Shown here: in pieces, positions 34,671-43,278 of the stretch
Layout of the letters: every line of letters starts with the position of its first letter
Numbering within the stretch: position 1 is the stretch's first letter
DNA from: Bradyrhizobium xenonodulans
GTDB taxonomy: Bacteria; Pseudomonadota; Alphaproteobacteria; Rhizobiales; Xanthobacteraceae
Assembly (NCBI RefSeq): GCF_027594865.1
Contig: NZ_CP089391.1
Coordinates: forward strand, 3,068,501-3,132,500
Direction: 5' to 3'
DNA: 64,000 nucleotides
The notes under the pieces: model-generated
Seen by the model: the letters and a program-made list of their open reading frames with translations, nothing else
Databases searched by the model: none
Told to the model about the DNA's origin: nothing
Position numbers and translations under genes: made by a program

Positions 34671-35858
34671 TTACTTGGACACCAGATAGTCGACCGGAAT
34701 CTTCTCCGAGATCGTCCACTGATCGATCACGCGCGGCTTGCCGGCTTCGGTGTCGACGATCAGGTAGCGGCCCTGATTCTGGTGGTGCAGGTCCTTGCTG
34801 AAGGTGCGCGGTCCGAACAGCGTCGGCTCGTTGTTCATCTTCTCGAGCGCGGCCACGACGGCCGCCGCATCGGTCGACTTGGCGCGTTCGACCGCCTTGG
34901 CCCAGACGTCGATCAGGACGTAGCCCGGATAGACATACTGGCTCGACGGATCACCGCCGGTGACTTCCTTGTACTTCTTGTTGAACTCGTTGACCTTCGG
35001 GTTCGGATCGTCGCCATAGACCGAACCCTGCACCGGGACGTAGAAGTTCGACAGGTCCGGCGTGGCGTTCAGCCAGTAGCTGCCGTCGACGCCGGAGCCG
35101 TTCAGGATCATCGACTTGATGCCGGCGGCGCGGATCTGCTTGATGGCGGATACGGCGCCCGGCATCATCGTGCACAGCATGATCGCGTCCGGCTCCTTCG
35201 GCAGGCTCTTGATGCGCGTGATCTGCGATGCGATCGAGGCATCGTCGTTCTTGAAGGTGTCGCTGCCGACGAGCTTGGCCTCCTTCAGGTGGGGCATCTG
35301 CCAGTCGAAGCCGTCGCAAATGCCCTTGTTGTAGACGGTCCAGCTGTCGAGCAGCCGATAGAAGTTGCGGGCATTCTTCTTGTTGTAGGCCCATTCCGCC
35401 ATGGTCGCGCCCTGTACGGCCGCCAGCACCGAGGCGGAGAAGGAGAACGGCCCGACGCCGGGAATGCCGGCCTTGATCGATTCGGCGCAGAGGAAGAACG
35501 AGACCTTGCCGGCCGCCTGCGCCTGGAGTGCCGCCGGCGCACCGAAATCATAATCGCAGGAAACGATGACGAGGTCGGCGCCCTGGTCGAGCACCGTAAG
35601 GCCAGCCTTGGCACCTTCTGCCTGGTCGGTCTTGGTGTCGGCGAAGACGGGCTTGATCTTCTTGCCGAGCAGGCCACCGGCCTTGTTGATCTCGTCGATC
35701 CGGATCAGGGCCGCATCCTGCGCCGGCTTGTCATAGGCCTGCATGAACCCGGATGCCGCGGTGGCAAAGCCGATGACGATCTCGTCGGCCGCCTGGGCCG
35801 GCGTGAACCAGAGCGTGGATGCTCCAGCCAGAATGCCGAGTAATGTCGTGAAACGCAT
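34671..35858 (-). CDS. Branched-chain-type (Peripla_BP_6) substrate-binding protein
   Basis: This 395-residue secreted protein has a signal peptide (MRFTTLLGILAGASTLWFTP, cleavage near PAQA-A). A Leu/Ile/Val-binding-protein-like body follows: INKAGGLLGKKIKPVFADTK near residue 50, DQGADLVIVSCDYDFGAP near 85 and IKQIRAAGIKSMILNGSGVD near 230. I chose the ATG at 35858, which has GGAGG eight bases upstream; the frame opens at a TTG at 35873. It supplies the LivHMGF transporter that follows on the upstream side of the operon. The ligand could be 5-oxoproline, a lactam, an amide or an amino acid; linkage to pxp genes favours a lactam. Confidence 0.9.
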   Translation of the reverse strand: MRFTTLLGILAGASTLWFTPAQAADEIVIGFATAASGFMQAYDKPAQDAALIRIDEINKAGGLLGKKIKPVFADTKTDQAEGAKAGLTVLDQGADLVIVSCDYDFGAPAALQAQAAGKVSFFLCAESIKAGIPGVGPFSFSASVLAAVQGATMAEWAYNKKNARNFYRLLDSWTVYNKGICDGFDWQMPHLKEAKLVGSDTFKNDDASIASQITRIKSLPKEPDAIMLCTMMPGAVSAIKQIRAAGIKSMILNGSGVDGSYWLNATPDLSNFYVPVQGSVYGDDPNPKVNEFNKKYKEVTGGDPSSQYVYPGYVLIDVWAKAVERAKSTDAAAVVAALEKMNNEPTLFGPRTFSKDLHHQNQGRYLIVDTEAGKPRVIDQWTISEKIPVDYLVSK

Positions 35859-35888
35859 GAGCCATTCCTCCAATGAGCAAAACGAACG

Positions 35889-36962
35889 TCAGTTCAGTTC
35901 CTTCAGGGCCGTCCGCACCGGACGCGCCAGCCGCCGCTGTAACGGCCATCCGCGCCAGGAGAACTCCTGGTTGCGGGTCAGTCCGGTGGGCAGGTACATC
36001 AGGATCACGATGGTGATGGCGCCGATCGCGATCTCCTGGACGCCGTTGGGCAAGGCGACGGTGTGGCCGCCGAGACTGATGCCCCGCTCGAGATTGCGGA
36101 ACAGCTCGATCAGCACCGACATCACGACGACGCCCGAGACCGCACCGCTCAGGCTGTACATGCCGCCGACCACCAGCATCGACAGCGTGACGAAGGTCGT
36201 CCGCAGATAGAACGCGCCGGGATTGACGATGCTCAGGAAGTGGGCGTAGAGCGCGCCGGCGAGCCCGATGATGAAGGCGCTGACGACGAAGGCGATCAGC
36301 CGCTCGCGGACGATGTCGATGCCCGAGGCGCTGGCCGCGACCGACTCGTCGCGCGTGGCGCGAAGTGCAAGTCCCGAGCGCGAGATCGAGTAGAGGTAGG
36401 CGATGACGATGGCGACCGTGGCGCCGATCCAGCCGATCCAGACGTTCATGGTCGGCGGAATGCCGACGATCGAGCCTTGTCCGCCCGTGACCGAGTCCCA
36501 GTTCGAATAGACGTTGTTGACGACGCCGAGCAGGCCGAAGGTCGCGATCGAGGCGGCGATGCCCGACAGGCGCATGATGACGCGCCCGATGATCAGCGCG
36601 AACAGCGCCGCGAATGCGCCGGAGATCGGGCTTGCCACCCACATCGGCAGTTGTGTGTGCAGCAGCCACGCCGGCAATCCCTTGAGCGTGATCGATTTCA
36701 TCACCGGCGGGATGGCGAGCCAGGCGGTCATGTAGGCGCCGAGGCACATGAAGCTGATATGGCCGAACGACAACAGGCCGGAATTGCCGACGAAGACGTA
36801 GAGGCCGACCACGACCATGATGTTGATGAACATCTCGACCGCTGTGCGGTTGAAGGCCCGGCTGCCGAACTGATAGGTCAGGGCGGCCATGATGAGCAGC
36901 GCCACGATCAGGATGATCGGCGTTGCGATGGTCTGCCGGATGACGGATGGCCGCGTCGACAT
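35889..36962 (-). CDS. livM: Branched-chain amino acid-type ABC permease, LivM family
   Basis: This 357-residue membrane protein has about nine hydrophobic segments. The LivM contact region is visible as SISRSGLALRATRDESVAAS near residue 195 and SGIDIVRERLIAFVVSAFII just after. LSFGHISFMCLGAYMTAWLA near residue 65 is also typical. The 30-residue polar tail (RGWPLQRRLARPVR) is a common variation. It lies four bases after livH and about 30 bases before the binding-protein gene, in the order G-F-H-M-binding protein. Confidence 0.92.
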   Translation of the reverse strand: MSTRPSVIRQTIATPIILIVALLIMAALTYQFGSRAFNRTAVEMFINIMVVVGLYVFVGNSGLLSFGHISFMCLGAYMTAWLAIPPVMKSITLKGLPAWLLHTQLPMWVASPISGAFAALFALIIGRVIMRLSGIAASIATFGLLGVVNNVYSNWDSVTGGQGSIVGIPPTMNVWIGWIGATVAIVIAYLYSISRSGLALRATRDESVAASASGIDIVRERLIAFVVSAFIIGLAGALYAHFLSIVNPGAFYLRTTFVTLSMLVVGGMYSLSGAVSGVVVMSVLIELFRNLERGISLGGHTVALPNGVQEIAIGAITIVILMYLPTGLTRNQEFSWRGWPLQRRLARPVRTALKELN

Positions 36963-36965
36963 TCG

Positions 36966-37880
36966 TCAAACTCTCTGCTTGGCGGATTTGGGTGCGAACA
37001 GGCCCTGCGGCCGCACCAGCAGCACGACGATGACCGCGCCGTAGACGAAGGCGTCGCGGAATACGCGGGCATCGTGCGGCAGGGTCGCCTGGAACACGAC
37101 GCTCGCCGCGCCGATCAGGAAACCGGCCGCGACCGCGCCGGGAATGCTGCCGAGGCCGCCGATCACGGTCGCGATGAAGGCGATCAGCATCACGTTGGCG
37201 CCCATGCCGATGTCGGCGGTGCCGGAGTTGGTGGCGAGGATCAGGCCGATCGCCGCCGCCAGCATGCCGCTGATGGCGAAGGCGAGCAGGATCACGCCAT
37301 TGGCGCGGACCCCGAGCATGCGGGCCATGGTGAAGTTCTCGGCCGCCGCGCGCATTTCCAGGCCGTAGCGCGTGCGTTTGAGGAACAGCACGAGCACGGC
37401 GAGGGCGGCCAGCGTGATGATGATGGTCACGACCTGGAGCATCGGGATGTGGGCGCCGAGGAATTCGACCGGCAGACCGAGGCTCGGCCACAACGTGATC
37501 GATTTCGGCCGGCTCGAATACAGCATCAGCAGGAGGTGCCGGATGACGAAGCCGAGTGCGAAGGAGGCGATCATCATGGTCGCCGGATTGGCATTGCGGA
37601 AGCGGCGGAAGACCACGATCTCCGACAGGATCGAAAGCGCGGCGCCGATCAGGAGCAGAAGCGGGATCAGCAGGTAGAACGGCAAATGGCCGGCAAAGAC
37701 GATCGCCGCCGCGTCGATCGAAGGCCACAGCATCGCGAATACGCAGAACGCGATGAAATCGCCGTGCGCGAAATTGACCAGCCGCATGACGCCGAAGATC
37801 AGGGCGATGCCGAGCGCACCCAGCGCATAGAGGCTGCCGAGGCTCAACGCGTCGAAGACGATCTGGAGGACCTCGGTCAT
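36966..37880 (-). CDS. livH: Branched-chain amino acid-type ABC permease, LivH family
   Basis: This 304-residue LivH permease begins with FDALSLGSLYALGALGIALI near residue 8, followed by MRLVNFAHGDFIAFCVFAM near 30. The EAA-like contact loop KRTRYGLEMRAAAENFTMAR lies near residue 168, and VIGGLGSIPGAVAAGFLIGA near 240. It pairs with LivM to form the membrane channel. It starts one base after the livF stop. Confidence 0.93.
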   Translation of the reverse strand: MTEVLQIVFDALSLGSLYALGALGIALIFGVMRLVNFAHGDFIAFCVFAMLWPSIDAAAIVFAGHLPFYLLIPLLLLIGAALSILSEIVVFRRFRNANPATMMIASFALGFVIRHLLLMLYSSRPKSITLWPSLGLPVEFLGAHIPMLQVVTIIITLAALAVLVLFLKRTRYGLEMRAAAENFTMARMLGVRANGVILLAFAISGMLAAAIGLILATNSGTADIGMGANVMLIAFIATVIGGLGSIPGAVAAGFLIGAASVVFQATLPHDARVFRDAFVYGAVIVVLLVRPQGLFAPKSAKQRV

Positions 37881-37881
37881 C

Positions 37882-38604
37882 TCAGTGGTCTCCGAAGCCG
37901 AAATAGGCCTGCTTCAGCCGATCGTCCTTGATCATGTCGGCAGCCGGGCCTTCCAGCACGATGCGGCCGCCGCGGATCAGGACCATCCGTCCGCCGGTCA
38001 TCATGGCGCGGGTCGAGCTTTGCTCGACGATGAGGAGCGTGAGCTTGCGCTGTGCGCGCAGCCGCACCAGGATCTCGTAGACCTGATCGATGATCTTCGG
38101 CGCAAGGCCGAGCGACGGCTCGTCGATCGCCATGATGCGCGGCGCGGCCATCAGGGCGCGGCCGATCACGAGCATCTGCTGCTGCCCGCCGGAAAGCATG
38201 CCCGCCGGGGTGCGGCGACGGTCGGCCAGGATCGGAAATTCGGCGTAGACCGATTCCAGATCGTCGGCGATCGCCTTGCGGTCGCGCCGCATGCCGGTGC
38301 CGACCTTCAGATTCTCCTCGATCGTGAGCGCGCCGAAGACGTTGCGTCCCTCCGGCACCAGCGAAAAGCCGCGCCTGGCGATGTCTTCGGGCGAGTTGCC
38401 CGTGACCGTTGCGCCGTCGATCGTGATCGAGCCCGAGCCCGCCGGCACCACGCCCGCGATCGCGTTGAGCAGCGTCGACTTGCCGGCGCCGTTCGGGCCG
38501 GTGACGAACAGAACCTCGCCCTCGTCGATCTTCAGCGTCACGCCGCGGAGCGCGGTGAGGCGTCCGTAGCTGACCGTGATGTCCTCGACCGCGAGCAGCG
38601 TCAT
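37882..38604 (-). CDS. livF: ABC transporter ATP-binding protein, LivF family
   Basis: This 240-residue ATPase has the Walker A loop GPNGAGKSTLLNAI near residue 37, the signature LSGGQQQMLVIGRALM near 138 and MAIDEPSLGLAPKIIDQVYE near 157. It is one of the two ATPases of this importer. Its start overlaps livG by four bases. Confidence 0.93.
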   Translation of the reverse strand: MTLLAVEDITVSYGRLTALRGVTLKIDEGEVLFVTGPNGAGKSTLLNAIAGVVPAGSGSITIDGATVTGNSPEDIARRGFSLVPEGRNVFGALTIEENLKVGTGMRRDRKAIADDLESVYAEFPILADRRRTPAGMLSGGQQQMLVIGRALMAAPRIMAIDEPSLGLAPKIIDQVYEILVRLRAQRKLTLLIVEQSSTRAMMTGGRMVLIRGGRIVLEGPAADMIKDDRLKQAYFGFGDH

Positions 38605-39377
38605 GACGCGACTACCTCTTCGGCGACGATCGGCGGAATCAGCTCGTCACGCTGCGTGCCCATATAAGCGTGCCGCACCGCGTCGCTGTCGCGGATCGCT
38701 GCGGGCGTGCCGACTTCGATGATCTCGCCGGAATCGAGCACGAAGATGCGCTCGCAGAGTTCGAGAACGAGGCCGATATTGTGCTCGATCAGGAGCACGC
38801 CGACATTCAGCTCGCCGACGATCCGTCGGATGATCGCTGCGAGATCGTGGCTCTCGTGCTCGGACATGCCGGCCGCGGGCTCGTCGAGCAACAGATAGCG
38901 CGGCGTGCACATGATGGCGCGGCCGATGGCGACGCGCCGCTCGTCGGTATAGGGCAGGGCACCGGCGATAGTGCCCGCCAAATGCGAGATGCCGAGCCAG
39001 GCCATGACGCGCTCGGCTTCCGCGATCGCATCGCGCCGGGTCTGGCCGAGGCCGACGCCGGTCACCTCCAGGTTGTCCATCACCGGCAGATCGCGGAATA
39101 GTCGGCCTGATTGGAAGGTGCGGGCGACGCCTTTGCGCCGCAGCTTGTGCGCCGCAATACCGCTGAGCGGCTCGCCCTCCAGCTCGACGCAGCCGGTACC
39201 GACCGGTTGGAAGCCCGTCAGTACATTAATAAGGGTGGTCTTGCCGGCCCCGTTCGGGCCAATCAGTCCGGTGATACCTCCCCGTGGCACGGCAAGTGTC
39301 ACGTCCGACAGCGCTTTCAAGCCTTCGAATTGGACGCTGACATCGCGAGCGACCAACTCCAAGCCATCGGACCTCAT
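38601..39377 (-). CDS. livG: ABC transporter ATP-binding protein, LivG family
   Basis: This 258-residue ATPase has the Walker A loop GLIGPNGAGKTTLINVLTGF near residue 33, LPYTDERRVAIGRAIM near 145 (the LivG version of the signature region, lacking a canonical LSGGQ) and YLLLDEPAAGMSEHE near 163. I start at the ATG at 39377; a GTG at 39380 is adjacent. AAGG lies eight bases upstream of the ATG. It is the first gene of the operon and is divergent from the LysR gene at 39475. Confidence 0.92.
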   Translation of the reverse strand: MRSDGLELVARDVSVQFEGLKALSDVTLAVPRGGITGLIGPNGAGKTTLINVLTGFQPVGTGCVELEGEPLSGIAAHKLRRKGVARTFQSGRLFRDLPVMDNLEVTGVGLGQTRRDAIAEAERVMAWLGISHLAGTIAGALPYTDERRVAIGRAIMCTPRYLLLDEPAAGMSEHESHDLAAIIRRIVGELNVGVLLIEHNIGLVLELCERIFVLDSGEIIEVGTPAAIRDSDAVRHAYMGTQRDELIPPIVAEEVVAS

Positions 39378-39436
39378 CACAACGCCTTCTCACCGCACAC
39401 CAATGGATTGATCTTTCCGTTCCATCGGGGGATTGT

Positions 39437-39473
39437 AAAATTCGAAATATCGTTCACTGATATCGGAAATTTT
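39437..39473. promoter_or_regulatory. Inverted repeat in the livG / lysR divergent promoter region
   Basis: AAAATTCGAAATATCG at 39437-39452 and TGATATCGGAAATTTT at 39458-39473 form an imperfect A/T-rich inverted repeat in an otherwise GC-rich 97-base gap between two divergent genes. Its position fits a LysR-type operator controlling both the liv-pxp operon and the lysR gene itself. It lies directly at the lysR start, consistent with autoregulation. Confidence 0.5.
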
Positions 39474-39474
39474 G

Positions 39475-40395
39475 ATGTCTCTGACGTTCCGTCAGGTTCG
39501 GCACTTTGTTGCAACGGCCGAAACAGGACGGGTTTCGGCCGCCGCGGCCGCGCTGAACGTGACACAGTCGGCGGTTACGGCGTCCATCAAGGCGCTCGAA
39601 GCCGAACTCGGGCGCAAATTGTTCGACCGTCACTCGAACGGTGTGACGCTGACCTTTGACGGGCAGGAATTTCTACAGCGCGCCCGGACCATCGAGGCGA
39701 GCGTGTCGGATGCGATGCGCGGGCCGCATCGCTGGGGAACGCAGGTCGACGGCGCCGTCGACGTGGCCGTCAGCTATACGGTCGCGGGGTATTTCCTGCC
39801 GCCATTGTTGTCGCGCTTCTGGCGTTCCTTTCCAGGCATCACGGTGCGTCTGCACGAGTTTGCGCGCGATGCCATCGAGCAGAGCCTGATGAGCGGCAGC
39901 GTCGATGCGGCGGTGATGCTGGTCTCCAATCTGCACGACCGTCACTCCATTCGCTCGCGGCTGTTGCTGCGCTCTCCGCGTCGCTTGTGGACCTGCGCCA
40001 ATCATGCGCTGCTCCGCAAGGACAGCATCAAACTGGCAGATCTGGCGAGCGAACCCTATTTGATGTTGACCGTCGACGAAGCCGAGCGCTCCGCAATGCG
40101 CTACTGGCAGCATACGAAGGTCGTTCCGAACGTCATTTTCCGGACCCTGTCGGTCGAAGCCGTTCGCAGCATGGTCGCGACCGGCATGGGAATTACGATC
40201 CTTTCCGACATGGTCTACCGGCCCTGGTCGCTGGAGGGACATCGCATCGATCTCAAGACGCTTGATGACGATGTCCACACCATGGATGTCGGGCTCGCCT
40301 GGAAGAGCGAGGCGAAGCTGTCTCCGGCGGCTCGCGCGTTCTGCGAGTTCGTCGCTCATTCCTACCCCGGGTCGGAGCCGGTTCAGTTCGATTGA
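39475..40395 (+). CDS. LysR-family transcriptional regulator (divergent from liv-pxp operon)
   Basis: This 306-residue regulator has the helix-turn-helix RQVRHFVATAETGRVSAAAA and LNVTQSAVTASIKALEAELG at residues 5-50, and a LysR effector domain with RSMVATGMGITILSDMVYRP near residue 225. I start at the ATG at 39475; the frame opens at a TTG three bases earlier. It is related to the LysR gene at 29118-30083. Divergent placement next to livG makes it the likely regulator of the liv-pxp operon. The ligand is unknown. Confidence 0.9.
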   Translation: MSLTFRQVRHFVATAETGRVSAAAAALNVTQSAVTASIKALEAELGRKLFDRHSNGVTLTFDGQEFLQRARTIEASVSDAMRGPHRWGTQVDGAVDVAVSYTVAGYFLPPLLSRFWRSFPGITVRLHEFARDAIEQSLMSGSVDAAVMLVSNLHDRHSIRSRLLLRSPRRLWTCANHALLRKDSIKLADLASEPYLMLTVDEAERSAMRYWQHTKVVPNVIFRTLSVEAVRSMVATGMGITILSDMVYRPWSLEGHRIDLKTLDDDVHTMDVGLAWKSEAKLSPAARAFCEFVAHSYPGSEPVQFD

Positions 40396-41059
40396 ACGGG
40401 CTGCTTCAAATTCGATTGCGAGTGGTTACCGGGAATTCCTCGCGGGGGCATTGCCGCAGTTGCGGACAGCTTGGCGATCACTTGCGCCCGGCGGCTATAC
40501 TATTCGCGCGGAAATAGTATAACGGGAGCGGACGGGAAGAGGACTTGGTAACAGATTGAAATCAAACGACTATCGCTTTTCCGTGGCGCCTATGATGGAT
40601 TGGACCGAGAGTTCAAGTTTTTCAATTGGTTAGATGGCTGCGTGTGCGCGACGTGTGCACCGCGAGATCCATAAAAATCCAGTCATGATCATTGTAAGCG
40701 TGGGGTTTGAAGAGCAGGGCCGCGGTTGTCGCACTCATTCCGTGGGTTGAATGCGAGTGGCAACAGACAGCCCCAATCACCGGAATCCTTCCGCGCAATC
40801 GTGTCCTGCTGTGCGCAACCGCCGTGCGTGCGCGAGACCGCACTTTCGGTAGAGCCGCTGTTTCGCGGAGAGTGCGGACCCGATCACGGGACCGCTGTGT
40901 GCTGCACATCAAAAAAGTATCAGTTGCGCATTGAAATGGTGGTGGCGTGCCTAGGTACCGGTCGCTACTCTTCTGACGAGAGGAAGCGCTGAGCAAATTC
41001 AGCCGATAAGGGAACAGGGGCGGATCATTGCAAACCGCACCGGCCTGAAGGGAGCGGAT
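40396..41059. other. Long intergenic region
   Basis: About 660 bases between the LysR gene and the polyol regulator hold no supportable gene. A long minus-strand frame crossing it from 42103 to 40622 runs antisense through the AraC gene and is a shadow. The region contains a strong palindrome at 40496-40521 and must hold the promoter of the AraC gene, whose ribosome binding site GGGAGCGGAT ends it. Confidence 0.5.
40496..40521. promoter_or_regulatory. 26-bp palindrome, operator-like
   Basis: TATACTATT at 40496-40504 is the perfect reverse complement of AATAGTATA at 40513-40521, with an eight-base CG-rich spacer. A/T-rich perfect half-sites in GC-rich DNA suggest a binding site for a dimeric regulator. 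It lies 100 bases past the LysR gene and about 540 bases before the AraC gene, so its target promoter is unclear. Confidence 0.5.
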
Positions 41060-41944
41060 ATGGAACCGGACCTGGAAGTTGTCCAGATACGGCGCGGCGA
41101 GTCGTTCAAGGCGTGGTCGCACGGCTACCCATTCCACACGGTCCGCTGGCATTTCCATCCCGAATACGAGCTCCACCAGGTTGTGGCGACCAGCGGTCGC
41201 TATTTCGTCGGCGACTTCATCGGCGAGTTCGAGCCGGGCAATCTCGTGCTCACCGGGCCAAATCTGCCGCACAATTGGGTGAGTGATCTGCCGGCCGGAA
41301 GCACCGTCCCGCTGCGCGGACGGGTCCTTCAGTTCAGCGAAGAATTCATCGGCGATCTCATGAAGGTCATGCCGGAGCTGTCGGGCCTTGCCGCGCTGCT
41401 GGATTTCTCCCGACGCGGCGCGCTTTTCACCCGCAGCACAAGCGACAAGATCGCTCCGCTCATGGAAGAGATCGTGACGGCGAACGGCATGCGCCGGATC
41501 GAGCTGTTCCTGATGATCTTGGGGACACTTGGCCGCGCCCGCAATGCGCGTCCGCTCTCCAGTCCGAATTATCTGCCCGACCCGTCCGGATATATGTCGG
41601 CGGGCATGAACAAGGCGCTCGCCTTCATCCGACAGAACCTGACGCAGCCTTTCGGTGAAGCCGAGCTTGCGGCCATCGCCGGCCAGTCGCAGAGCGCGTT
41701 TTCGCGCTCCTTCCGACGGCACACCGGCATGTCGTTGGTGCAATACGTCAAGCGCCTCCGCATCAATCTCGCCTGTCAGATCTTGATGAGCGACGAGCAG
41801 GCGTCCATCACCGACATCTGCTTCGAGGTCGGCTTCAACAATATCTCCAATTTCAACCGGCAGTTCTTGGCCGAGAAAGGCATGCCGCCTTCGCGCTTCA
41901 GGCGATTGCTCGCGCAGAACATCGATACGGCCCGCGCTGCCTAG
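41060..41944 (+). CDS. AraC-family transcriptional regulator with cupin-type sensor domain
   Basis: This 294-residue regulator has an N-terminal cupin-like effector domain (WHFHPEYELHQVVATSGRYF near residue 30, GNLVLTGPNLPHNWV near 65). Its C-terminal AraC domain has helix-turn-helix units at FGEAELAAIAGQSQSAFSRS near 200 and DICFEVGFNNISNFNRQF near 253. GGGAGCGGAT precedes the ATG. It lies directly upstream of and in the same direction as the polyol transport and catabolism genes, so it is their likely activator, with a pentitol or pentulose as inducer. Confidence 0.9.
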   Translation: MEPDLEVVQIRRGESFKAWSHGYPFHTVRWHFHPEYELHQVVATSGRYFVGDFIGEFEPGNLVLTGPNLPHNWVSDLPAGSTVPLRGRVLQFSEEFIGDLMKVMPELSGLAALLDFSRRGALFTRSTSDKIAPLMEEIVTANGMRRIELFLMILGTLGRARNARPLSSPNYLPDPSGYMSAGMNKALAFIRQNLTQPFGEAELAAIAGQSQSAFSRSFRRHTGMSLVQYVKRLRINLACQILMSDEQASITDICFEVGFNNISNFNRQFLAEKGMPPSRFRRLLAQNIDTARAA

Positions 41945-42144
41945 CCGGCAATAAAGCAAAGGAGGACGACCACAACGGGAAGAATGACGTGGGCATGCCG
42001 ATGGCAGCCCGCGACAGGAATCGCTTGTCCAGGAATTCAGCGCGGCCTCGCAGCACCGGCACTCATCGCCGCCGGGACCGGAGCCGCGAAGGCCAATCTT
42101 CAAGGATCAACCACAGCACTCTAGTTCTGGAAAGGAAAGTCCGA

Positions 42145-43218
42145 ATGAAAAGGTTCTCCCCGAAACATACGGGCACGCTTGCCCTGACCCTGTCGCTGCT
42201 CGGCACAACGGGCATGTTCTCGCAGGCCGCAGAGGTGAAGGACGCGACCGTTGCCTTCCTGATGCCGGATCAGGCGTCCACCCGCTACGAACAACATGAC
42301 TATCCAGGCTTCGCTGCGGAGATGAAGAAGCTCTGCGCAAGTTGCAAGGTGATCTACCAGAACGCCAGCGCAGATGCGGCACGGCAGCAACAGCAATTCA
42401 ACTCGGTGATCTCGCAGGGCGCCAGGGTCATTGTACTCGACCCGGTCGACTCGACCGCTGCGGCCTCCCTGGTCAAAATGGCACAGTCGCAGGGCATCAA
42501 GGTCATTGCCTATGACCGGCCGGTCCCCGATGCCAAGGTCGATTTCTACGTCTCCTTCGACAACGAAGCCATCGGCAAGGCCATCTCCGACTCGCTCATC
42601 AAGCATCTGAAGGCCGCAAACGTCACTGCGAAGGAAGGCGAGGGCGTGCTCGAAATCAACGGATCGCCGACCGATGCCGCCGCGGGGCTCATCAAGAAGG
42701 GCATCCACGAGGGTCTTGATAAGAGCGGGTATCCAATTCTTGCCGAATACGACACGCCGGACTGGGCGCCGCCGAAGGCGCAGCAGTGGGCGAGCGGCCA
42801 GATCACCCGCTTCGGCAAAAAGATCCTCGGCGTCGTGGCCGCCAATGATGGCACGGGCGGTGGCGCAATTGCCGCTTTCAAGGCCGCAGGCGTCGATCCG
42901 GTCCCGCCGGTGACAGGCAACGATGCGACGATTGCCGCGCTCCAGCTCGTCATCGCCGGCGATCAGTACAACACGATCTCCAAGCCCAGCGAGATCGTGG
43001 CCGCTGCGGCCGCCCAGGCGGCGGTGAAGTTCCTCTCCGGCGAGACGCCCAAGGCGGAAACCACGCTCTTCAATGCGCCATCGAACCTGTTCGTGCCGGC
43101 GGTCGTCACTCAGGAGAACCTGAAGGCGGAGATCATCGACAAGAAGATCCAGACGGCCGATCAGCTGTGCACGGGCCGATATGCCGCCGGCTGCAAGAAG
43201 CTTGGCATCACGCAGTAA
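42145..43218 (+). CDS. Sugar/polyol ABC transporter substrate-binding protein (XylF-like)
   Basis: This 357-residue secreted protein has a signal peptide (MKRFSPKHTGTLALTLSLLG, cleavage near SQA-AE). The body is that of the D-xylose/ribose-binding family: VAFLMPDQASTRYEQHDYPG near residue 37, VISQGARVIVLDPVD near 90, VIAYDRPVPDAKVDFYVSFD near 115 and VVAANDGTGGGAIAAFKAAG near 230. I use the ATG at 42145, preceded by AAAGGAAAG; the frame opens at 41989 but the extra part is not protein-like. Ribitol or another pentitol is the likely ligand from the genes downstream. Confidence 0.92.
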   Translation: MKRFSPKHTGTLALTLSLLGTTGMFSQAAEVKDATVAFLMPDQASTRYEQHDYPGFAAEMKKLCASCKVIYQNASADAARQQQQFNSVISQGARVIVLDPVDSTAAASLVKMAQSQGIKVIAYDRPVPDAKVDFYVSFDNEAIGKAISDSLIKHLKAANVTAKEGEGVLEINGSPTDAAAGLIKKGIHEGLDKSGYPILAEYDTPDWAPPKAQQWASGQITRFGKKILGVVAANDGTGGGAIAAFKAAGVDPVPPVTGNDATIAALQLVIAGDQYNTISKPSEIVAAAAAQAAVKFLSGETPKAETTLFNAPSNLFVPAVVTQENLKAEIIDKKIQTADQLCTGRYAAGCKKLGITQ

Positions 43219-43226
43219 CTGCGTCC

Positions 43227-43253
43227 GTCCCGGCCGCTCGCGGCGGCCGGGAC
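43227..43253 (+). promoter_or_regulatory. Strong intercistronic hairpin after the binding-protein gene
   Basis: GTCCCGGCCGC at 43227-43237 pairs perfectly (11 bp) with GCGGCCGGGAC at 43243-43253 around a five-base loop, eight bases after the binding-protein stop codon. No U run follows. It is the third example in this window of a perfect hairpin between a binding-protein gene and the next cistron, and probably sets transporter stoichiometry. Confidence 0.62.
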
Positions 43254-43278
43254 GAACGACGAGAGGGCGGACTGGGAC

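Noticed and set aside
40622..42103. A 493-codon minus-strand frame
   Set aside because: It runs antisense through the AraC gene at 41060-41944, which has domain support and a good ribosome binding site; the frame has no recognisable domain.
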